Positions 59,506 through 64,000 of a stretch of DNA of 64,000 nucleotides are shown in pieces. The DNA lies in assembly GCA_000526255.1 (NCBI GenBank), contig JAFS01000001.1:372001-436000 (forward strand). The letters are read 5' to 3'. The notes beneath the pieces were generated by a model. The model did not search any database. It worked only from the letters and a program-made list of their open reading frames with translations, and was not told the origin of the DNA. Position 1 is the first letter of the stretch. The number at the start of each line of letters is the position of its first letter. This stretch comes from Verrucomicrobia bacterium LP2A. Its GTDB lineage: Bacteria; Verrucomicrobiota; Verrucomicrobiia; Methylacidiphilales; Methylacidiphilaceae. Position numbers and translations under genes: made by a program.

Positions 59506-62298
59506 ATGCGCATTCCTCAATCCACCTACCGCCTTCAACTACGAAAAGAGCTGGGATTTGCCTCGCTCGAGCCTGTCGTGGCCTATCTCGACGAACTCGG
59601 AATCGGGGACATCTACGCCTCGCCGATTACGCGGGCGCGGACGGGCAGCAGCCATGGCTACGATGTCGTCGATCCGGGGGAGCTCAATCCGGAGTTGGGC
59701 TCCGTCGAATCCTTTGCCCACCTCATGGAGAATATCCAAGGACGGGGGATGGGATGGCTGCAGGATGTGGTCCCCAACCACATGGCTTACGACAAGGAAA
59801 ACCGCTTCTTGATGGACGTCTTCGAGAACGGCCCTCATTCCGAGTTTTACGAATTCTTCGACATCGAGTGGAACCATCCCTATCCGACGCTGCGGGGCCG
59901 GGTGCTCGCACCGTTTCTCGGGCCCCACTACGGCGAGGCGCTCCAAAAGGGGGAGATCCGCTTGTCCTTCGAGCAAGGCACCTTCTGGGTCTCCTATTTC
60001 GATCACCGCTTCCCCCTCCGCATCGAAAGCTACGAGACGGTGCTTGCGCAAGTGCAGCAGCAGATCCGCAACCGCTTGGAGCGCCGGGATCCCGATTATC
60101 TCAAGCTTCTCGGAGTCATCTACACCGTGCGCAATCTCGACTCGGCGGAGAGTTCGGAGGAGAGAGCCGATCAGGTGACCTTCGTCAAAGGGGTCTTGGA
60201 AGAGCTCTATCAAAAGAACGGCTTCATTCGGAGCTCGGTCGACCGGAGCCTGGATCGGATCTCGCCCGCGGTGCCCAACCCGCAGTCGCTGGCACTCCTG
60301 GATGAGATCCTCTCCGAGCAGCACTTCCGCTTCGCCCACTGGCGCGTGGCTTCCGAGGAGATCAACTACCGGCGATTCTTCACGGTCAACGATCTCATCT
60401 CGGTCCGGATCGAGCGGGAGGAGGTCTTCGCGCGAGTTCATCGGCTGATTCGACGCCTGGTCGCCGAAGGCAAGATTACCGGGCTTCGCATCGATCACAT
60501 CGACGGGCTCTACCGTCCTCGCGCCTACCTGGAAACCCTGCGAAAAGCGCTCCCCGAGACCTATACGGTGGTGGAGAAGATCCTCAGGTTTGGCAGAGAA
60601 GAGCTTCCGAAGGATTGGCCGGTGGAAGGCACCACCGGTTACGACTTCCTGGCTATGGTGACGCAGCTCTTCTGTCCAAAGAAGAACGCCGCCGCATTTA
60701 CGCGCTGCTACGAGGATTTCCTCCGGCTCGAGCAGAATTACGACCGGCTCCTGCGCGAAAAGAAGCGGTTTGTGATCGGCCGCCGCCTTGCGGGGGATCT
60801 CGAACGAATCGCTCTGATGATGCACTCGCTCTGCGCCCGTCTCTGGTTTGGCCCGGACGTGACGATCTATGCGGTTCGCAGGGCCCTGGTCGAAGTGCTT
60901 TCCTGCTTTCCGGTCTACCGCTCGTATGTCGACGCGGAGGGACCGGGCGTGGAGGATCGGAAGTGGATCGACGAAGCGATCCAGACCGCGGAAGAGAACC
61001 TGCCGCAGCTCACGAGCGAGCTCGAATTCATCCGGCGCTTCCTCTTCGGCGAGATGCCTCACGAGCTCGCCGAGGAGGATAGGACGCAGGCGCTCGACTT
61101 TGTCCTCCGTTTTCAGCAGCTGAGCGGTCCTCTGATGGCGAAGGGATTGGAAGATTGCCAGTTCTACGTCTACAATCGGCTCCTTTCCCTCAACGAGGTC
61201 GGCAGCGACCCCTCGCGCTTCGGGATCGAAGCGGAGGAGCTCCATCGCTTCCTCCAGGATCGCTGGCTCCACTGGCCCCACACCCTCAACGCGACGATGA
61301 CTCACGACGCGAAGCGCGGAGAGGACGCGCGCGCCCGCTTGAACGTACTCGGCGAACTTCCCGAGGAGTGGGAGATCCTTCTCTCGCGTTGGAGCAAGAT
61401 GAACGCAGGAAAGAAGACGAGGATTGGCGATCTTCCCGTTCCCGACGCCAATGCGGAATATCTCATCTACCAAGCGCTCCTGGGAAGTTGGCCGTGGAAG
61501 AGCGAGGAGAGGGAGGAGTTCCGCGAGCGCTTCAAGGCCTACTTCGTCAAGGCGAGCCGGGAGGCGCGAAGCTTCTCGGGCTGGCAGAAACCCAACCGCC
61601 TTTACGAAGAGAAGTGCTGCGCCTTCATCGATCGAATTCTCGATGAGAAGGAAGGAAAGGAATTCCTTGCGGCCTTTCTCCCCTTCCAGCGGAAGATCGC
61701 CTGGTATGGCGTGTACAATGCGCTTTCGCAGGTCGTGTTGAAAGTGGCCGCACCCGGCGTTCCCGACTGTTACCAAGGGACGGAGCTATGGGATCTCTCC
61801 TTTGTCGATCCCGACAACCGCAGGCCGGTCGATTTCGAGCTGAGGCGCAAGTTGCTCGCCGAAATCCGTCAGGAAGCGCATCGGCCGGACTACCGGAGAG
61901 GGCTGCTCGCGCAGCCGGAGGAAGGGAAGATCAAGCTCTTCGTCACCCATAAGGCACTTCAGGCGCGGCGGCTTGCTCCGGAGCTCTTCCGCTCCGGGAG
62001 CTATGAGCCTCTCTCCTTTGCCGGGGCGAAGGCCGAGCATGGCTTCGGCTTTCGCCGCTCCTGGGGGACGCAGCAGCTGATTGCGATCGTTCCCCGCTTC
62101 GTCACGACGCTCTCCTCTCCCGAGGAAGTGCCGATCGGCTCAGCGACTTGGGACGACACCTCGGCCCTGCTTCCCGAATCGCTTGCCGCTTCCTGGCGCT
62201 GCGCCTTCACCGGAAGCCCTCGCCGTTGGGAGGGACGGGTGCCGCTCTCCGAGGCGATGGCCGAGCTTCCCGTTGCACTCTGGATTTCGGAGGGCTGA
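59506..62298 (+). CDS. treY: Maltooligosyl trehalose synthase
   Basis: Converts the reducing-end alpha-1,4 bond of maltooligosaccharides into a trehalose alpha-1,1 bond. 930 residues of the GH13 family. IPQSTYRLQL at the start, VVPNHMAYDKENRFLMDVFENG, nucleophile in GLRIDHIDGL, VVEKILRFGREELP, GTTGYDFLAM, and the diagnostic CYQGTELWDLSFVDPDNRRPVDF near the C-terminus. Acts before TreZ. Trehalose is a compatible solute protecting against osmotic and acid stress. Confidence 0.95.
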   Translation: MRIPQSTYRLQLRKELGFASLEPVVAYLDELGIGDIYASPITRARTGSSHGYDVVDPGELNPELGSVESFAHLMENIQGRGMGWLQDVVPNHMAYDKENRFLMDVFENGPHSEFYEFFDIEWNHPYPTLRGRVLAPFLGPHYGEALQKGEIRLSFEQGTFWVSYFDHRFPLRIESYETVLAQVQQQIRNRLERRDPDYLKLLGVIYTVRNLDSAESSEERADQVTFVKGVLEELYQKNGFIRSSVDRSLDRISPAVPNPQSLALLDEILSEQHFRFAHWRVASEEINYRRFFTVNDLISVRIEREEVFARVHRLIRRLVAEGKITGLRIDHIDGLYRPRAYLETLRKALPETYTVVEKILRFGREELPKDWPVEGTTGYDFLAMVTQLFCPKKNAAAFTRCYEDFLRLEQNYDRLLREKKRFVIGRRLAGDLERIALMMHSLCARLWFGPDVTIYAVRRALVEVLSCFPVYRSYVDAEGPGVEDRKWIDEAIQTAEENLPQLTSELEFIRRFLFGEMPHELAEEDRTQALDFVLRFQQLSGPLMAKGLEDCQFYVYNRLLSLNEVGSDPSRFGIEAEELHRFLQDRWLHWPHTLNATMTHDAKRGEDARARLNVLGELPEEWEILLSRWSKMNAGKKTRIGDLPVPDANAEYLIYQALLGSWPWKSEEREEFRERFKAYFVKASREARSFSGWQKPNRLYEEKCCAFIDRILDEKEGKEFLAAFLPFQRKIAWYGVYNALSQVVLKVAAPGVPDCYQGTELWDLSFVDPDNRRPVDFELRRKLLAEIRQEAHRPDYRRGLLAQPEEGKIKLFVTHKALQARRLAPELFRSGSYEPLSFAGAKAEHGFGFRRSWGTQQLIAIVPRFVTTLSSPEEVPIGSATWDDTSALLPESLAASWRCAFTGSPRRWEGRVPLSEAMAELPVALWISEG

Positions 62299-62358
62299 TC
62301 GCTCGGGCCTCATTGCTGCCGGAGCGAGCGAAGCGGAACGGTAGCGAAAGCAGAGGCT

Positions 62359-62377
62359 AGGTTCCTGGAGGAAACCT
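62359..62377. terminator. Possible hairpin between convergent treY and treZ
   Basis: AGGTTCC and GGAAACCT arms around TGGA, with one bulged A, in the 91-base gap between the two stop codons. No T-tract follows on either side, so intrinsic termination is uncertain. Confidence 0.3.
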
Positions 62378-62389
62378 GCTCCCAAAACG

Positions 62390-64000
62390 TCAGCCTGTTG
62401 CGTAGAGGACGACGCTGCGAGGAGCGAGGACGAGGCGGCTTCCGGGCTCCAGGCGACTCGGAGTCATTGCGGACGTCCCGAGCCAGCGCGGCTCTTCGCT
62501 GTCGAAAAGCTTTTCGGCGGGGGGCAAATCGTCTTCGATCCCGATCGACTGCGCCGCGGGAGAAAAGTTGAAGAAAACATCGGCGCGCGCCACCGGGCTC
62601 CGGCGCCGGAAGCGGAGGAGGCCCGTCGCTTCGTCCGCCTCGGCGGCGATCTCGACCGATTCTCGGGGCTGGAGGATGGGAAAACGCCCGCGCAGGGTGA
62701 GAAGCTCCCGGTGGAGCTCCCAGAGGACACCGTGGCTTCCGGAATGACGGCGCTCCCATTCGAGGATGGCCGAGGAAAAGGTCGCCTCCGCTGCGGGGTC
62801 GGGGATCTCCACCCCCGTCACGTCATGGAAGGCGGCAAACTCGCGCCTGCGACCGCTCCGCACGGCTTCCCGAAGCTCCGGATCTTCGTGGTCGACGAAA
62901 TAGGGAAAGGGACGGCGCTCTCCGTATTCCTCGCCCATGAAGAGAAGGGGGAGAAAGCCTGAAAGCAGGAGGGCGGCAGCGGCGAGCTTCTGAGCGGGGA
63001 AATCGACCAGATCGGAGAGTCGATCCCCATACGCCCGGTTGCCAACCTGGTCGTGATTCTGAGCGAAGACGACAAGCTGATAGGGTTCGATCCCCTCGGG
63101 AAGTGCCCCGTGGCGCCGCTGCCGGTAGGTGGAGAATCGTCCGTCGAGCACATATCCCTGGGAAAAGGATTTGGCGAGATCGTTCACACCCTGGAAGTCG
63201 ACGTAGTAGGCCTGCTTCTCTCCCGTCAGAAGACTATGGAGTGCATGATGGAAGTCGTCACACCACTGCGCGGGCAGGCCCAAGCCGGCCAAGCGGGGTC
63301 GAACCAGACGCGGGTCATTGCGGTCGGTCTCGGCGAAGAGTGCGAGCGGCCTGCCGAGCTCCCGCTCCCATTCGCGCGTCCGTAGTGCGAGCTCTTCGAG
63401 GAAGGGGAAGGCCGATTCGTCATGAATGGCGTGGACCGCGTCGAGCCGGAGGGCATCGATGTGGAACTCGGCAAACCATCGGCGCGCATTCTCGAGGAAG
63501 TAGCTCCGGACCTCGTCGCTCCCGGCTCCGTCGAAGTTGATCGCGGCTCCCCAGGGCGTGCGGTAGCTGTCGGTAAAATAGGGGCCAAACTGGGCGAGAT
63601 AGTTGCCCTCCGGTCCGAGATGGTTGTAGACCACATCGAGGACCACCGCGAGCCCGGCCTCGTGGCAACCGTTGACCAGCGTCTTGAGGCCGCGGATGCC
63701 GCCGTAGGAGTTCTGCACCGCGAAGGGGTAGACGCCGTCGTAGCCCCAGTTGCGCCTGCCGGGGAAGTGGGCGACGGGCATGAGCTCGATCGCGCGAATC
63801 CCCAGCTCGCGTAGTTCCGGAAGCCTGGGAAGAATCGCGGCAAAGCTTCCTTCCGGCGTAAAGGTGCCGACATGGAGCTCGTAGAGAACATAATCGGGCA
63901 GGGCGAGTCCTTGCCAAGAAAGATCCGTCCAGGGAAAGGCCTCGTCCACGACCTCCGAAGGGCCGTGTACCCCTTGGGGTTGGCTGCGGCTCGCGGGATC
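62390..64000 (-). CDS. treZ: Malto-oligosyltrehalose trehalohydrolase, 5' end outside window
   Basis: Hydrolyses maltooligosyl trehalose to release trehalose. The frame is open through base 64000 and encodes D-P-A-S-R-S-Q-P-Q-G-V-H-G-P-S-E-V before VDEAFPW, matching internal TreZ sequence, so the N-terminal part with the CBM48-like domain lies beyond the window. Visible GH13 motifs: VVLDVVYNHLGPEGNYL, nucleophile in ALRLDAVHAIHD, acid/base Glu in LFAETDRND, and AQNHDQVGNRAYGDRL. About 537 of an expected 580-600 residues are present. Convergent with treY. Confidence 0.94.
   Translation of the reverse strand, partial: DPASRSQPQGVHGPSEVVDEAFPWTDLSWQGLALPDYVLYELHVGTFTPEGSFAAILPRLPELRELGIRAIELMPVAHFPGRRNWGYDGVYPFAVQNSYGGIRGLKTLVNGCHEAGLAVVLDVVYNHLGPEGNYLAQFGPYFTDSYRTPWGAAINFDGAGSDEVRSYFLENARRWFAEFHIDALRLDAVHAIHDESAFPFLEELALRTREWERELGRPLALFAETDRNDPRLVRPRLAGLGLPAQWCDDFHHALHSLLTGEKQAYYVDFQGVNDLAKSFSQGYVLDGRFSTYRQRRHGALPEGIEPYQLVVFAQNHDQVGNRAYGDRLSDLVDFPAQKLAAAALLLSGFLPLLFMGEEYGERRPFPYFVDHEDPELREAVRSGRRREFAAFHDVTGVEIPDPAAEATFSSAILEWERRHSGSHGVLWELHRELLTLRGRFPILQPRESVEIAAEADEATGLLRFRRRSPVARADVFFNFSPAAQSIGIEDDLPPAEKLFDSEEPRWLGTSAMTPSRLEPGSRLVLAPRSVVLYATG

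Overview
The window is about 64 kb of bacterial chromosome with high GC (I judge roughly 60-65% by eye; not computed). Gene content points to the phylum Verrucomicrobiota, most likely an acidophilic methanotroph of the Methylacidimicrobium type. The basis is a XoxF-type (lanthanide) methanol dehydrogenase homologue, an FdhD formate dehydrogenase accessory protein, an outer-membrane lipid A (Kdo) hydroxylase, a bactofilin, a two-domain NDK protein and a trehalose pathway, in a genome whose GC is too high for Methylacidiphilum. This placement is an inference; no 16S rRNA or other marker is present.

Layout. 0-6.4 kb: amino-acid permease (cut by the window edge), a kinase/P-loop fusion, a lone hydantoinase A, and an exported barrel-like protein. 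6.4-10.8 kb: an accessory patch with few genes, holding one haemagglutinin-type secreted protein, two copies of a two-hairpin repeat, two relics that look like IS200/IS605 right ends, and a possible decayed gene. 10.8-19.6 kb: housekeeping (aspartate aminotransferase, NDK-like protein, TsaD, UDP-xylose synthase, K+ channel, RsfS, NadD, tRNA-Pro, peroxiredoxin). 19.6-23.2 kb: fdhD followed by a His/Gly-rich membrane protein and a coupled unknown protein. 23.4-23.9 kb: RNase P RNA on the minus strand. 23.9-29.3 kb: HAD hydrolase, MFS exporter, a divergent XoxF-like quinoprotein, PhhB/PCD, and a beta-hydroxyacid dehydrogenase.

29.8-42.4 kb carries all pyruvate dehydrogenase complex genes on the minus strand but in two blocks: E3 and E2 at 29.8-32.4 kb, E1-alpha and E1-beta at 40.3-42.4 kb. 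Between them lie an HTH regulator, a TPR protein, a large indolepyruvate:ferredoxin oxidoreductase, a DUF3088 protein and endonuclease III. 42.5-47.4 kb: class III aminotransferase, Dabb protein, bactofilin, Kdo hydroxylase, ribosomal proteins L28 and S18, and a DksA-like protein. 47.7-53.6 kb: an AddB/AddA-type double-strand-break repair helicase-nuclease pair. 53.6-64 kb: malic enzyme, DUF123 protein, ROK sugar kinase, Pgi, and TreY and TreZ (trehalose from glycogen-type glucans), the last cut by the window edge.

The most interesting item is the XoxF-like protein at 25,997-27,844. It has a signal peptide, the lanthanide-specific aspartate and XoxF signatures, but lacks both the catalytic aspartate (Gly instead) and the vicinal Cys-Cys pair above PQQ (Cys-Tyr instead). 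Second is the pair of structurally covarying repeats around the haemagglutinin gene. Most of the rest is ordinary chromosomal sequence.
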